Shown: piece after piece, positions 24,333-33,936 of the stretch
Position numbering within the stretch: the first letter of the stretch is position 1
Layout: the number at the start of each line of letters is the position of its first letter
Assembly: GCF_014750655.1 (NCBI RefSeq)
Contig: NZ_JABBXD010000008.1
Span: forward strand, 1 to 64,000
From: Salinimonas profundi
GTDB lineage: Bacteria; Pseudomonadota; Gammaproteobacteria; Enterobacterales; Alteromonadaceae
DNA: 64,000 nt
Direction: 5' to 3'
The notes under the pieces: model-generated
Seen by the model: only the letters and a program-made list of their open reading frames with translations
What the model was told of the DNA's origin: nothing
The model's database searches: none
Translations under genes and position numbers: made by a program

Positions 24333-25454
24333 TTATCGGTAGCGAACAACTCGTGGTACGCGTGGCGATACGCGGGTCATGAGCTCATAAGAAATTGTGC
24401 CGGCACAGGCGGCTATTTCATCAATACGCAGGTTTTCGCCCCAAAGCTCAACAAAATCACCGATTTGCACCTTACCTGCATGGGTAACATCTACGGTCAG
24501 CATGTCCATAGACACACGTCCGGCCAGCGGTGCCCGCTGGCCATTAACCAGCACCGGTGTGCCATTCGGACAGTGGCGTGGATAACCATCAGCATAACCG
24601 ATGCCAATCGTAGCGATAACACTGTCTGTTTGTGCCTGCCATGCCTGCCCGTAGCCTACATACTCACCGGCTTTAACAGTACGTAGTGCAATCACAGAAG
24701 CGCGTAATGTCATCGCGGGCTGAACACAGGACAAATAAGCATCATCACGCATTGGGTTGCTGCCAAAAACGCCCAGCCCGACCCGGTTCCAGTCGCCATG
24801 TGACGCAGGCCAGCCAAGTGTGGCCGGTGAATTGGCAATACTGACGGCAAGCCCGGTTTGCGCCACCAGCCTGGCAAATGCATCCAGTTGATGAGCCGTT
24901 GCCGGGTTATCGGTATCATCAGCGCTGGCCATGTGTGTCACCAGTACACAATCATCACCAATAATCTGACGATACTGTGTCAATGCGCGCTGTGCATCTT
25001 CAGGTGTCATCCCAAGCCGGTGCATGCCAGTATCTACTTTCAGCCAGATCCCCGGAGGATCTGTCGGGGTTTGTTTCTTCACCCACTCCAGCTGTGTCGT
25101 GTCGTGAACAACGATGGTCAGATTTTCATCGCGGGCCTGCAAGCATTCCTTTTCCTGGTGCGGCCCTTCCAGAACAACAATCGGGGCATCAATACCGGCT
25201 TCACGAAGCTTAATGGCTTCTTCGGTAATTGCCACAGCAAACGCGGGCGCCTTATTTCTTAGAATGCGTGCAACATTGATTGCGCCGTGTCCGTAAGCAT
25301 CGGCTTTAATGACCACCATGGTCCGACTTTGCGGGGCAAGTCTGCACATGTAGTCAAAGTTGTGAATAATCGCATCGGCGTGAATGATGGCCTGGGTTTG
25401 TCTGCTCAACGTACTGTTACTGATTGCGTTAACGGATGGCCAGCATACTAGCAT
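24333..25454 (-). CDS. alr: Alanine racemase
   Basis: 373 residues from the ATG at 25454, the usual family length; the frame stays open further upstream but that part is not conserved. MVVIKADAYGHGA carries the PLP-binding lysine. WLKVDTGMHRLG, VLVTHMASAD and GRVSMDMLTVDV are the classical blocks, and the C-terminal ELMTRVSPRVPR contributes to the active site. It interconverts L- and D-alanine for peptidoglycan. Its place, divergent from murQ-namZ, suggests a role in using alanine from recycled stem peptides. Confidence 0.96.
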   Translation of the reverse strand: MLVCWPSVNAISNSTLSRQTQAIIHADAIIHNFDYMCRLAPQSRTMVVIKADAYGHGAINVARILRNKAPAFAVAITEEAIKLREAGIDAPIVVLEGPHQEKECLQARDENLTIVVHDTTQLEWVKKQTPTDPPGIWLKVDTGMHRLGMTPEDAQRALTQYRQIIGDDCVLVTHMASADDTDNPATAHQLDAFARLVAQTGLAVSIANSPATLGWPASHGDWNRVGLGVFGSNPMRDDAYLSCVQPAMTLRASVIALRTVKAGEYVGYGQAWQAQTDSVIATIGIGYADGYPRHCPNGTPVLVNGQRAPLAGRVSMDMLTVDVTHAGKVQIGDFVELWGENLRIDEIAACAGTISYELMTRVSPRVPRVVRYR

Positions 25455-25509
25455 GAAAACACCTATGGATTGGAAGCCACCATCGCCGCCGCGTGCATTT
25501 TTAACGGTC

Positions 25510-25535
25510 GCTGACAAATTTGTTGTGCAGTCAGC
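25510..25535. promoter_or_regulatory. Inverted repeat in the alr-murQ divergent promoter region
   Basis: GCTGAC (25510-25515) and GTCAGC (25530-25535) form a perfect 6-bp dyad with 14 bases between, inside the 143-bp region shared by the divergent alr and murQ starts. Possible operator; no regulator gene is nearby. Confidence 0.25.
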
Positions 25536-25597
25536 TTGCAAGCCGTTTTCATCAGGCCGATACTGCCCGATATCGTCATTTTCTATACAGGTACTTT

Positions 25598-26524
25598 ATG
25601 GCAGGCTCTCAGGAAACACTGCTGGCACAGCTTGATACGCTCATTTCCGAAGGCAGAAATCCGGCAACCTTGCATATCGATGAAGGCACTGCGCTGGATA
25701 TCGTGCGTATGATTAACCGCGAGGATCATCTCGTGGCGCCGGCTATCGAAAAGATACTGCCCGACATTGCAAAGGCTGTGGATTGCATTGTAGACGGACT
25801 CAGCCGCAAGGGTCGGCTCTTCTACATTGGCGCCGGTACCAGTGGAAGGCTGGGCATTCTGGACGCGGTGGAGTGCCGCCCCACGTTTTCTGTCGAAGAT
25901 ACCCTGGTAAATGGCATTATTGCCGGTGGCGAGCGCGCCATCACTCATGCGGTAGAAGGGGCTGAGGATGACGATATGCAAGGTCAGAAAGATTTAGACG
26001 GTCATGCTATTACACGTCATGACGTTATCGTAGGCCTGTCAGCCAGCGGCCGGACACCTTATGTCTGCGGCGCACTGCGTAAGGCCCGCGAACGGGGTTG
26101 TATAACCATAGGCATCGCCTGTACCCCTAAGTCACCCGTTTTAACATTTTCTGATATCGCATTGTGCCCGGTGGTGGGCCCGGAGGCGCTTACCGGATCG
26201 ACCCGCATGAAGTCAGGCACCGCGCAAAAGTTGATTTTGAATATGTTGTCCACCGCGTCGATGATCCGGTTGGGCAAAACCTATCAGAACCTTATGGTAG
26301 ATGTGAATGCGTCTAATGAGAAGTTGCGAGCCAGGGCTATCCGCATTGTGATGCAGGCTACCGGCTGCGAGGCGCCCACTGCAAAACAGGCGTTGAGTGA
26401 CGCCGGACAGAACACCAAGGTCGCCATTCTGATCATTCTGTGTGATGTCGACGCTGCAACAGCCCGCCGGATGCTTGAAAACAGTGATGGCTTTTTACGC
26501 CGCGCAGTGCAGGAGCAATCATGA
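25598..26524 (+). CDS. murQ: N-acetylmuramic acid 6-phosphate etherase
   Basis: 308 residues from ATG 25598; the frame is open further upstream but only this start matches the family. A SIS domain holds the sugar-phosphate loop FYIGAGTSGRLGILDAVECR (about residues 75-94) and a second loop GLSASGRTPYV. TGSTRMKSGTAQKLILN is diagnostic for MurQ. It cleaves MurNAc-6-phosphate to GlcNAc-6-phosphate and D-lactate in the cytoplasm. Its stop overlaps the namZ start (ATGA), indicating translational coupling. Confidence 0.97.
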   Translation: MAGSQETLLAQLDTLISEGRNPATLHIDEGTALDIVRMINREDHLVAPAIEKILPDIAKAVDCIVDGLSRKGRLFYIGAGTSGRLGILDAVECRPTFSVEDTLVNGIIAGGERAITHAVEGAEDDDMQGQKDLDGHAITRHDVIVGLSASGRTPYVCGALRKARERGCITIGIACTPKSPVLTFSDIALCPVVGPEALTGSTRMKSGTAQKLILNMLSTASMIRLGKTYQNLMVDVNASNEKLRARAIRIVMQATGCEAPTAKQALSDAGQNTKVAILIILCDVDAATARRMLENSDGFLRRAVQEQS

Positions 26525-27666
26525 AAGCACGCCAGGCGCTTATTCTGCTACTCGCAGTCATCGCGATCCCCGCACAGGCTATTCGGGTTGCTGCCGAGCA
26601 GCCTGCCAAATACTTACCTTTGCTTAAAAACAAACGTGTCGCGGCGGTAGTCAATCAAACCAGTCAGGCCACCGACGGTCACCTGGTGGACTTTCTGCTC
26701 AGTGAAAATATCAATCTGATTAAGGTGATGGCACCGGAACACGGCTTTCGTGGTAAGCAGGCTGCCGGTGAAACCGTCATTGACAATATTGATACTCAAA
26801 CCGGACTACCGGTCGTATCACTTTACGGCAAGAATAAAAAGCCCTCCCCGGATATGCTCAGTGATGTCGATATTTTGGTATTTGACGTACAGGATGTCGG
26901 TACCCGCTTTTACACCTATATCAGCACGCTGCATTATGTGATGGAGGCCGCGGCAGAAAACGATGTTGCCGTGGTCGTGTTAGACCGCCCCAATCCTAAC
27001 GGCGCCTTTGTCGACGGGCCGGTAAGACAGCCCGGCTTTGTGTCTTTTGTTGGCGTTGACCCGCTGCCGCTCTTACACGGTATGACGGTCGCCGAACTGG
27101 CGCTTATGATTAAAGGCGAAGAATGGATAAATCAGGCTGATAAGTTAACACTATATACCGTGGCTGTTGAGGACTACGCACGTACCATGGCAGTTACCTT
27201 GCCGGTCCCCCCCAGCCCGAACCTGCCTAACACGACGTCTGTTCGCCTTTATCCCTCCCTGTGTTTATTTGAAGGCACCACGGTAAGTGTCGGGCGCGGT
27301 ACGCCCTATCCATTTCAGATTATCGGCCATGACAAGGTAAGACTGGGCGACCTGACTATCACGCCTGAAGCCAGTCGCGCGGCCCCGTCACCGAAACTGG
27401 CAGGCGCTGAGCTTATAGCATTGGATCTGCGTCAAAGTACGATAAAAGGTTTCGATATCAGTTTGCTGATAAATACCTATCAGCAATTTGTAAGCGCAGG
27501 CGAAACATTTTTCAGTCACCCAGACTTCTTTGACAAACTGGCAGGCACAGATGCGCTGAGAAAGGCCATGCTCAAAGGGCAGGATGCAGCGACGATCAGA
27601 CAACAGTGGCAACCTGAACTTGAGGCGTTTAAAAAGCGACGTACACCTTATCTGCTTTACCGATAA
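26521..27666 (+). CDS. namZ: Secreted exo-beta-N-acetylmuramidase (DUF1343)
   Basis: 381 residues. A signal peptide (about residues 1-20, QALILLLAVIAIPAQA) exports it. The rest is one DUF1343 domain: VVNQTSQATDG, then KVMAPEHGFRGKQAAG with the conserved Glu-His pair (E73, H74), FDVQDVGTRFYTYISTL, VLDRPNPNG and SVGRGTPYPFQ. The family founder NamZ removes single MurNAc residues from the non-reducing end of peptidoglycan chains. Here it would act in the periplasm and supply MurNAc. It overlaps murQ by 4 bp. Confidence 0.93.
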   Translation: MKARQALILLLAVIAIPAQAIRVAAEQPAKYLPLLKNKRVAAVVNQTSQATDGHLVDFLLSENINLIKVMAPEHGFRGKQAAGETVIDNIDTQTGLPVVSLYGKNKKPSPDMLSDVDILVFDVQDVGTRFYTYISTLHYVMEAAAENDVAVVVLDRPNPNGAFVDGPVRQPGFVSFVGVDPLPLLHGMTVAELALMIKGEEWINQADKLTLYTVAVEDYARTMAVTLPVPPSPNLPNTTSVRLYPSLCLFEGTTVSVGRGTPYPFQIIGHDKVRLGDLTITPEASRAAPSPKLAGAELIALDLRQSTIKGFDISLLINTYQQFVSAGETFFSHPDFFDKLAGTDALRKAMLKGQDAATIRQQWQPELEAFKKRRTPYLLYR

Positions 27667-27739
27667 AACAAACGGGTTGATACCAGGACGTTTATCCCCT
27701 TAAATGGGGTTTTTACTGTATGTTCAGGATGAGTCACCG

Positions 27740-30556
27740 GTGCCCGACAACGCGATTTATTCAGTTAAAAACCACTGGCAGGCCTTTGTCACACAGTTAG
27801 AAGGTCTACTGCGGCCTGAACAGCTTATTCGTGATGTGAGCCGGCGCACCGCTTATAGTACAGACGCCAGTTTTTACCATCTGACACCCCGCTTGGTGTT
27901 AAAACTGGACGATATTACGCAAATCCAACGTGTTCTGAAGCTCGCCTGTCGCTGGCTGGTGCCGGTGACATTTCGCGCCGCCGGGACCAGTTTATCGGGA
28001 CAGGCAATCAGCGACTCCGTATTAATTCTGTTATCCACGCACTGGCGACAGGCCGATGTGCTGGACGATGGCGCGCGCATCCGTTTACAGCCTGGCGTTG
28101 TCGGCGCTTATGCCAATCAGGTACTGGCCCCTTTTAACCGTAAAATTGGTCCTGACCCGGCCTCTATCGCCACCTGCAAGATTGGTGGAATCGCTGCGAA
28201 TAATGCATCAGGCATGTGCTGCGGTGTAAAACATAACAGTTACCACACCATGGAGCATATGACGTTCGTGCTGGCTGACGGCACCCGGGTGGATACCTCT
28301 GACCCGCGGTCTGTTAAGCAATTTTACCGGAAGCACGACCGGCTCATTAATGATATCAGACGGCTACGCGCCGAGGTCTGTGCTGACGAGATATTAACAG
28401 AGCGTATTCGTCATCAGTATCGATTTAAAAATACGCTGGGGTATGGCCTGAATGCTTTGCTGGATTTTGAGAACCCGGTGGACATTATATCCCACCTGAT
28501 GATTGGCTCAGAAGGGACCCTGGGCTTTATCGCGGATATCACTTACCGCACCATAAAACTTCCTGCCTTTAAAGCTGCCGGCCTGTATCTGTTTGAATCT
28601 GCCGATGATGCCTGCGATATGATTGAGACCCTTGCCAGGGCTGGTGCCGATGCCGTAGAGCTGATGGATGCTCGGGCATTGCGCTCGGTAGCCGATTTGC
28701 TGGCGCCCTTTTCTACCCGGCCAGTATCTTCAGACAACGTGGCGCTGCTTATTGAGCTTACCGCTGACCAGCAGGATGCGCTGGATGACGCGCTTGACGC
28801 TGTCACAGCATGCTTTCATGCCGGGCAATCGATACACGCCCTGCAACCTTTTACCCGCGATACCGCGGTGATCACCACATTGTGGAGTATTCGCAAAGGC
28901 TTGTTTCCTGCGGTAGGGGCTATCAGACAACCTGGAACGACGGTTATCATCGAGGATGTGGCGTTTGATCAGCATAAGCTGGCGCAAGGCATTGCGTTAT
29001 TGCAGCAGTTGTTTGAGAAATACGGGTATGACGAGGCTATCATTTTCGGGCATGCCCTGGATGGCAATGTGCATTTTGTTTTCACCCAGCGGTTTGACCG
29101 TGCTGAAGAAAAAGCCCGCTATCGCGATTTTATGCAGGATGTCAGTACGCTGGTTACTGACAAACTCCACGGTACACTGAAAGCTGAACATGGCACCGGC
29201 CGCAATATGGCACCTTTCATCCGACAGCAGTGGGGAGGCCGGGCACTGGATGTAATGAAACGGCTCAAACATGTTCTGGATCCGGCGGACATACTGAATC
29301 CTGGCGTGATCATAAACGATGATCCCCAGGCGCATCTAAAAGATCTTAAGCAGCTGCCTCCGATCGATGAGGAAATAGATAGCTGTATAGAGTGTGGTTT
29401 CTGTGAACCACAATGTCCCTCAGCGTCACTGACATTGTCTCCCCGACAACGCATTGCGCTGATGCGCCGGGCTGCGCTGTTACCGGCCGCAGATCAGGCA
29501 GAAATTGAACAGGACTTTGCCTATTTAGGTGACAAAACCTGCGCCGCTACCGGATTGTGCGCCACCGCCTGTCCGGTCGGCATCAATACCGGCACCTGGA
29601 TTAAAAAACAACGGCATGCAAGGTCACCGGACAGCCTGCACTTCATGGCGGAACATCTGCCTCTGTCACATTCGCTGGCGCGCGGTGCGCTCAGGCTGAG
29701 TGCTGGTGCTGCCGCGGTCACGTCAAAAAAAACGCTGCAAAAAATAACCCGTACAGCACACACTCTTAGCGAGCGAATTCCGGTTTTTGCGTCAACAACA
29801 CCACCGGCAGCATCTACCAAATACGCCACCGGGCAGTCATTTTCAGAGCAAGTTGTCTATATTCCGGCCTGCCCGAACCGGGTATTTGGCGGCAAAGACA
29901 AACATCAGAATCTGAATAAAACGGTGGTCGAGCTTCTCAATAAAGCTAAAATAGCGGTGCGGTATCCCGACGCGCTGACCTCCCTGTGCTGCGGCCAGCC
30001 ATTTGAAAGCCATGGTAATATGCAGGCTGCTCAGCAATATCGGGAACGATTTGTCAACGCCCTTCAAACGGCAAGCGAAAATGGTCGCTATCCTATCATT
30101 ACCGACAACAGTACCTGCGCGCTGAGCAGCTTGTCAGCACCGGAAATAAAGGTCACCGAGTTGACTCAGTACCTCAATGAGGTCGTGGCACCGCGATTAC
30201 TAATTACTCCTGTGAAGGCCCCGGTGGCATTACATGTATCGTGCAGCAGTCAGCACCTTGATGGAGCCGCTGGCCTTCGCGCTCTGGCTGATAAACTGTG
30301 CGACGAGATCTTCCGACCCAGCCACATTTCCTGCTGCGGCTTTGCCGGCGATAAAGGTTTTACTACACCTGAGCTGAATCAGGCAGCATTGTCACCACTG
30401 CGTGAGCAATTGCCCGCAAATTGTCATCGGGGTATCAGTAACAGCCGAACCTGCGAAATCGGTTTATCCCAGGCCAGCGGCATTCCTTATGAGCACATAG
30501 CGTACCTAATGAACGAGGTAAGTGAGCCCTTACATTTTCAAGGAGTTAATGAATGA
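27740..30556 (+). CDS. FAD- and Fe-S-dependent D-lactate dehydrogenase (Dld-II type)
   Basis: About 938 residues from GTG 27740, chosen because AGGATGAG lies just upstream; an ATG at 27704 has no such site. Residues about 40-280 are an FAD-binding PCMH domain (FRAAGTSLSGQ, IGGIAANNASGM). An FAD oxidase C-terminal domain ends near 520. SCIECGFCEPQCP and a GLCATACPVG block give two 4Fe-4S clusters. The end holds two CCG-type domains (LCCGQPFESHG and SCCGFAGDKG). The family includes Shewanella Dld-II and the D-2-hydroxyglutarate dehydrogenase YdiJ. Next to murQ, D-lactate is the logical substrate, with electrons passed to the quinone pool. Confidence 0.85.
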   Translation: MPDNAIYSVKNHWQAFVTQLEGLLRPEQLIRDVSRRTAYSTDASFYHLTPRLVLKLDDITQIQRVLKLACRWLVPVTFRAAGTSLSGQAISDSVLILLSTHWRQADVLDDGARIRLQPGVVGAYANQVLAPFNRKIGPDPASIATCKIGGIAANNASGMCCGVKHNSYHTMEHMTFVLADGTRVDTSDPRSVKQFYRKHDRLINDIRRLRAEVCADEILTERIRHQYRFKNTLGYGLNALLDFENPVDIISHLMIGSEGTLGFIADITYRTIKLPAFKAAGLYLFESADDACDMIETLARAGADAVELMDARALRSVADLLAPFSTRPVSSDNVALLIELTADQQDALDDALDAVTACFHAGQSIHALQPFTRDTAVITTLWSIRKGLFPAVGAIRQPGTTVIIEDVAFDQHKLAQGIALLQQLFEKYGYDEAIIFGHALDGNVHFVFTQRFDRAEEKARYRDFMQDVSTLVTDKLHGTLKAEHGTGRNMAPFIRQQWGGRALDVMKRLKHVLDPADILNPGVIINDDPQAHLKDLKQLPPIDEEIDSCIECGFCEPQCPSASLTLSPRQRIALMRRAALLPAADQAEIEQDFAYLGDKTCAATGLCATACPVGINTGTWIKKQRHARSPDSLHFMAEHLPLSHSLARGALRLSAGAAAVTSKKTLQKITRTAHTLSERIPVFASTTPPAASTKYATGQSFSEQVVYIPACPNRVFGGKDKHQNLNKTVVELLNKAKIAVRYPDALTSLCCGQPFESHGNMQAAQQYRERFVNALQTASENGRYPIITDNSTCALSSLSAPEIKVTELTQYLNEVVAPRLLITPVKAPVALHVSCSSQHLDGAAGLRALADKLCDEIFRPSHISCCGFAGDKGFTTPELNQAALSPLREQLPANCHRGISNSRTCEIGLSQASGIPYEHIAYLMNEVSEPLHFQGVNE

Positions 30557-31884
30557 AAGCGTTCATGAATGCTGTGAGTCACTATTTTGATGAGCTGCAC
30601 TGGCCCTCACTACATCAGTCGCATCTCACACTCGATGATATTCAGCCGATTTTGAAAACGTTATCCAGCGATACCGCTATCGATGTTTCTCTGGTGGGGC
30701 ATTCGTATCATGGCAGACCTATCCATCGGATCTGCATGGGAAACGGAGAAAAGCGTATTATGGGCTGGACGCAGATGCACGGCGATGAGCCTACTGCTAC
30801 CGCCGCTGTTCTGGACTGGTTTAACCTACTGGCCAGTGTGCCGGAGCATATCGCTGAGTCGACACTTTTTTCACAGTGCAGGCTGTGCTTTATTGTGATG
30901 TTAAACCCCGATGGCGCGCAGGCCAGAGAACGCAGAAACGCCCAGTCCATTGATATCAATCGCGATGCCCGCGTATTACAAAGCCCCGAAGGCATGTTAT
31001 TAATGCAGGAGGTCAAACGCTTCGCTCCGGATATTGCATTTAATCTGCACGATCAGAATCCGTATTATCTGGCCGGTGATAACCATGTGCATAAACGTGC
31101 CTCGACAATGGCTTTTTTTGCGCCGCCCTTTGATGCTCAGCGCACGACCGATATAAAGCGGCAGCGCGCCAAACAACTCATTGCCGACATTCAACAAATG
31201 CTGACAAGCTACTTTGATGTAGCTATAGCCCGCTATGTAGATGGCTTCTCGGCACGATGTTTCGGCGACACCATCGCTGGCATGTGCAGTACGATTTTAA
31301 TCGAAAGCGGAGCTCGGCATGACGATCCCTGCCGCCACACTGCCAGAAAAATGAACGTGATGGCGCTGCACTACGCGACCCTTGCCGTTGTCATGAACAA
31401 GCCGCTGGCTGCCGTCAGCGGTTATTACGATATTCCGGAAAATATTGAGGATGGAATGTGCGATGTCCTGTTAAGGCATGTCAAACTGGGTAAGCCGGAG
31501 CACCATTACTTTGCGGATATCAGTATCAATATCCTTCAGGAAGGTGCATGCATTACCGATATCGGTGATTTGGCAGCACATGCCGGCTTTACTGAGAAAG
31601 CCTGCGACGGCTGGCGCCTGTTGCCTGATAACCCTTACCGTGTGAGCCAGTCCCTGACTCTCACCACATCCCGTTACCGCGCGCTTTTACTACAGGGTTA
31701 CAACAGGTTTATTGATAGTGACCACAAACTGACTATTCAGACCTCACTGCCGGTTGTAGTCGATACGTGGAGCAATACAGGCATTTATTCTCCGGCTGTG
31801 GTGGGTAGCCGCCCGGCCCTGCTACTGACGCAGGACCAGGCCCCCGGTCTGGCCATCATCGACGGCGTTTTTATCGACCTGTAA
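30553..31884 (+). CDS. M14-family zinc carboxypeptidase
   Basis: 443 residues without a signal peptide, so cytoplasmic. The zinc site is MHGDEPT (H76, E79) plus the His in FNLHDQNPYY. LNPDGAQARERRNAQSIDIN and ILIESGARH (catalytic Glu) complete the M14 pattern. The C-terminal 130 residues form an extra domain. In this operon an MpaA-like role, trimming the stem peptide of imported muropeptides, is likely, but the closest family members act on varied peptides. Its ATG overlaps the dehydrogenase stop (ATGA), with AAGGAG upstream. Confidence 0.88.
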   Translation: MKAFMNAVSHYFDELHWPSLHQSHLTLDDIQPILKTLSSDTAIDVSLVGHSYHGRPIHRICMGNGEKRIMGWTQMHGDEPTATAAVLDWFNLLASVPEHIAESTLFSQCRLCFIVMLNPDGAQARERRNAQSIDINRDARVLQSPEGMLLMQEVKRFAPDIAFNLHDQNPYYLAGDNHVHKRASTMAFFAPPFDAQRTTDIKRQRAKQLIADIQQMLTSYFDVAIARYVDGFSARCFGDTIAGMCSTILIESGARHDDPCRHTARKMNVMALHYATLAVVMNKPLAAVSGYYDIPENIEDGMCDVLLRHVKLGKPEHHYFADISINILQEGACITDIGDLAAHAGFTEKACDGWRLLPDNPYRVSQSLTLTTSRYRALLLQGYNRFIDSDHKLTIQTSLPVVVDTWSNTGIYSPAVVGSRPALLLTQDQAPGLAIIDGVFIDL

Positions 31885-31887
31885 ACC

Positions 31888-33762
31888 TTAATCGGCTGAC
31901 GGTACCGGCAGCGTTACCGGCGATTTTCCCGATGGCGTATGGCGCCCCAGCAGTGTTTTTGCCAGCGTGTTAAATACCGCACCTCTGGCATCGCCGCCAC
32001 GGGTCACCTCAACGTTATAACCAAAGGTTGCTAGCTGCACGTCGCTGATGTGATCAAATGCTGCAGTATTATAAGGTGCCCGCATACTGACAAACACATT
32101 CGTGGCGCCACCTTTACCGGCTGTCTCCATCAGCGTTTGCAAAAACGCATGCCGCTCAGCCAGCCCACTGCGATGTTTTATCAGTCCATCAGGGTCCAGC
32201 CCGCCCATTTCAGCCACAGTATGCGCAGGCGTTATATCCCCTACAATCAGCACGTCGCTCTTGTTCCATTGTTGCCATGGTAACGCAGAGGGTAGTTTGA
32301 CCAGAGAGCGACACGCCACAACTATCTGGCTTTCCAATGCTTGTATCGCGTTGACCATCGCTTTACAGCGGGCGGCATCCGGCATGATCATTCGCCAGCG
32401 TCCTTTCTGAGTAACCGGCAGTCTCTGATTACCCTTAATCAGCGTAATCGCCGCATCAGCCAGTGACTGCTCGGTGCGTATCGCCTCTTCACCAGGCAAT
32501 TGTCCGGTCGCTGTCTTTATCCTTTCATTTAACGTTTGCTGGATAAACCGGCCGACATTGAACCGTGATTTAGTATCAGCAATGCGCTGCGCAGATTCAG
32601 TTAGCTGTTGTTTGTCCAACTCACCCGCGTCCAGCTGTTCCAGCAGGTAATGACGCAGCGCGTAAAATGACTCTATGTCCTGCTCATTTCGTATTGCAAC
32701 TGGCATCAGCGCAATATCTGCCCCGGCATTGAATGTTTTAACCAGCGCATCACGGGGTGAAAAATAATGCGCAATCCCCGCCATATCCATCGCGTCGGTG
32801 ACAATCAGCCCTTTAAACCCTAGCTCTTTACGCAAAATATTCGTCAGAATCGGTTTTGATAAGGTCGCCGGAACTATCCGCTTTTCACCATCACGGGTTT
32901 TGACCTGGGTGGCATCCAAATGCGGATACTGAATATGGGCTGTCATCACCATTGCCGGTGACTGGTTATCGATAATGGTTTTAAATGGCAACAGGTCGAC
33001 TGCATCAACCCTGTCTCTGGTGTGCGTGACTTTAGGCAATCCGGTGTGGCTGTCGACATGGGTATCTCCGTGTCCCGGAAAGTGTTTAAGGGCGCTGAGA
33101 ATATCCTGCTGCTCAAAGGCACTGACTGTGATCTGCCCAAGACGTGCCACCTGCTCGGCTGATTCACCATAACTGCGCACGTTAATCACAGGGTTTTGCG
33201 GATTGACGTTTACATCAACAGACGGCGCAAAATTCACATTAAAGCCTAACAATCTCATCGATGTAGCTAATTTTTCTGCCACAGCTTGCGCATAGCGGGC
33301 ATCATCATCACCGGTGGCACCTATCGCCATATTCCCGACAAACCGCGTGGCGATGCTATCCGGGATGCGGGCAACCCGGCCGCCCTCCTGGTCGATGGCA
33401 ATAAACAGAGGCGGCAAGTCATGTTCAGCCATCAGGGTTTGTAACTGATAGTTCAGCCTGACCAGTTGTTCAGTGCTCTGAATATTTTCTGAAAATAAAA
33501 TCACCCCGCCTATGCGCCCTTCTGTCAGCAGAGACTGCACTGAGGCAGGCACAGTGGTCATGGGTTTGCGGCAGGCAGCTGATGGCGTCTCGTCCTCGCA
33601 AAAATACCGAAAATCCAACATTAGCTTCTGTCCCAGCGCCGTTGTCAGTTCATCACGGCTTGCAGGCTCGGCCTGGCTGGCAAAAAGAGAAAAAATGGGG
33701 AGAATACAAAAAAGTACAGCGTTGCGCATAATTACCCGGGTAAAAGCGTTGGTGACCTGCAT
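31888..33762 (-). CDS. nagZ: Secreted two-domain beta-N-acetylglucosaminidase (GH3)
   Basis: 624 codons; a Met at codon 12 may be the true start because it directly opens the signal peptide (RNAVLFCILPIFSLFASQA). Residues about 35-390 are a GH3 TIM barrel with AIDQEGGRVARIP, and ALKHFPGHGDTHVDSHTGLP, which carries the Asp-His dyad specific to NagZ-type enzymes. LIVTDAMDMAGI supplies the nucleophile Asp. A second alpha/beta domain of about 200 residues follows, as in secreted B. subtilis NagZ and unlike the 340-residue cytosolic enzyme of E. coli. It removes GlcNAc from peptidoglycan fragments. It converges on the murQ operon with a 3-bp gap. Confidence 0.93.
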   Translation of the reverse strand: MQVTNAFTRVIMRNAVLFCILPIFSLFASQAEPASRDELTTALGQKLMLDFRYFCEDETPSAACRKPMTTVPASVQSLLTEGRIGGVILFSENIQSTEQLVRLNYQLQTLMAEHDLPPLFIAIDQEGGRVARIPDSIATRFVGNMAIGATGDDDARYAQAVAEKLATSMRLLGFNVNFAPSVDVNVNPQNPVINVRSYGESAEQVARLGQITVSAFEQQDILSALKHFPGHGDTHVDSHTGLPKVTHTRDRVDAVDLLPFKTIIDNQSPAMVMTAHIQYPHLDATQVKTRDGEKRIVPATLSKPILTNILRKELGFKGLIVTDAMDMAGIAHYFSPRDALVKTFNAGADIALMPVAIRNEQDIESFYALRHYLLEQLDAGELDKQQLTESAQRIADTKSRFNVGRFIQQTLNERIKTATGQLPGEEAIRTEQSLADAAITLIKGNQRLPVTQKGRWRMIMPDAARCKAMVNAIQALESQIVVACRSLVKLPSALPWQQWNKSDVLIVGDITPAHTVAEMGGLDPDGLIKHRSGLAERHAFLQTLMETAGKGGATNVFVSMRAPYNTAAFDHISDVQLATFGYNVEVTRGGDARGAVFNTLAKTLLGRHTPSGKSPVTLPVPSAD

Positions 33763-33936
33763 ATTACTTCAGCGCCTGCTTAAATTAAATGGCTACCGGT
33801 TAAGGCATCGCATCTAACGTGTTCAACAGGTATCATGTAATCAGGCAAAGAAGAACGCGGGCTGAAGGCGATAATTCCACTGGCTTTCATCTTAGACCGG
33901 CGCAACCAAGAATCATAAGAATACAGGATTAATTAC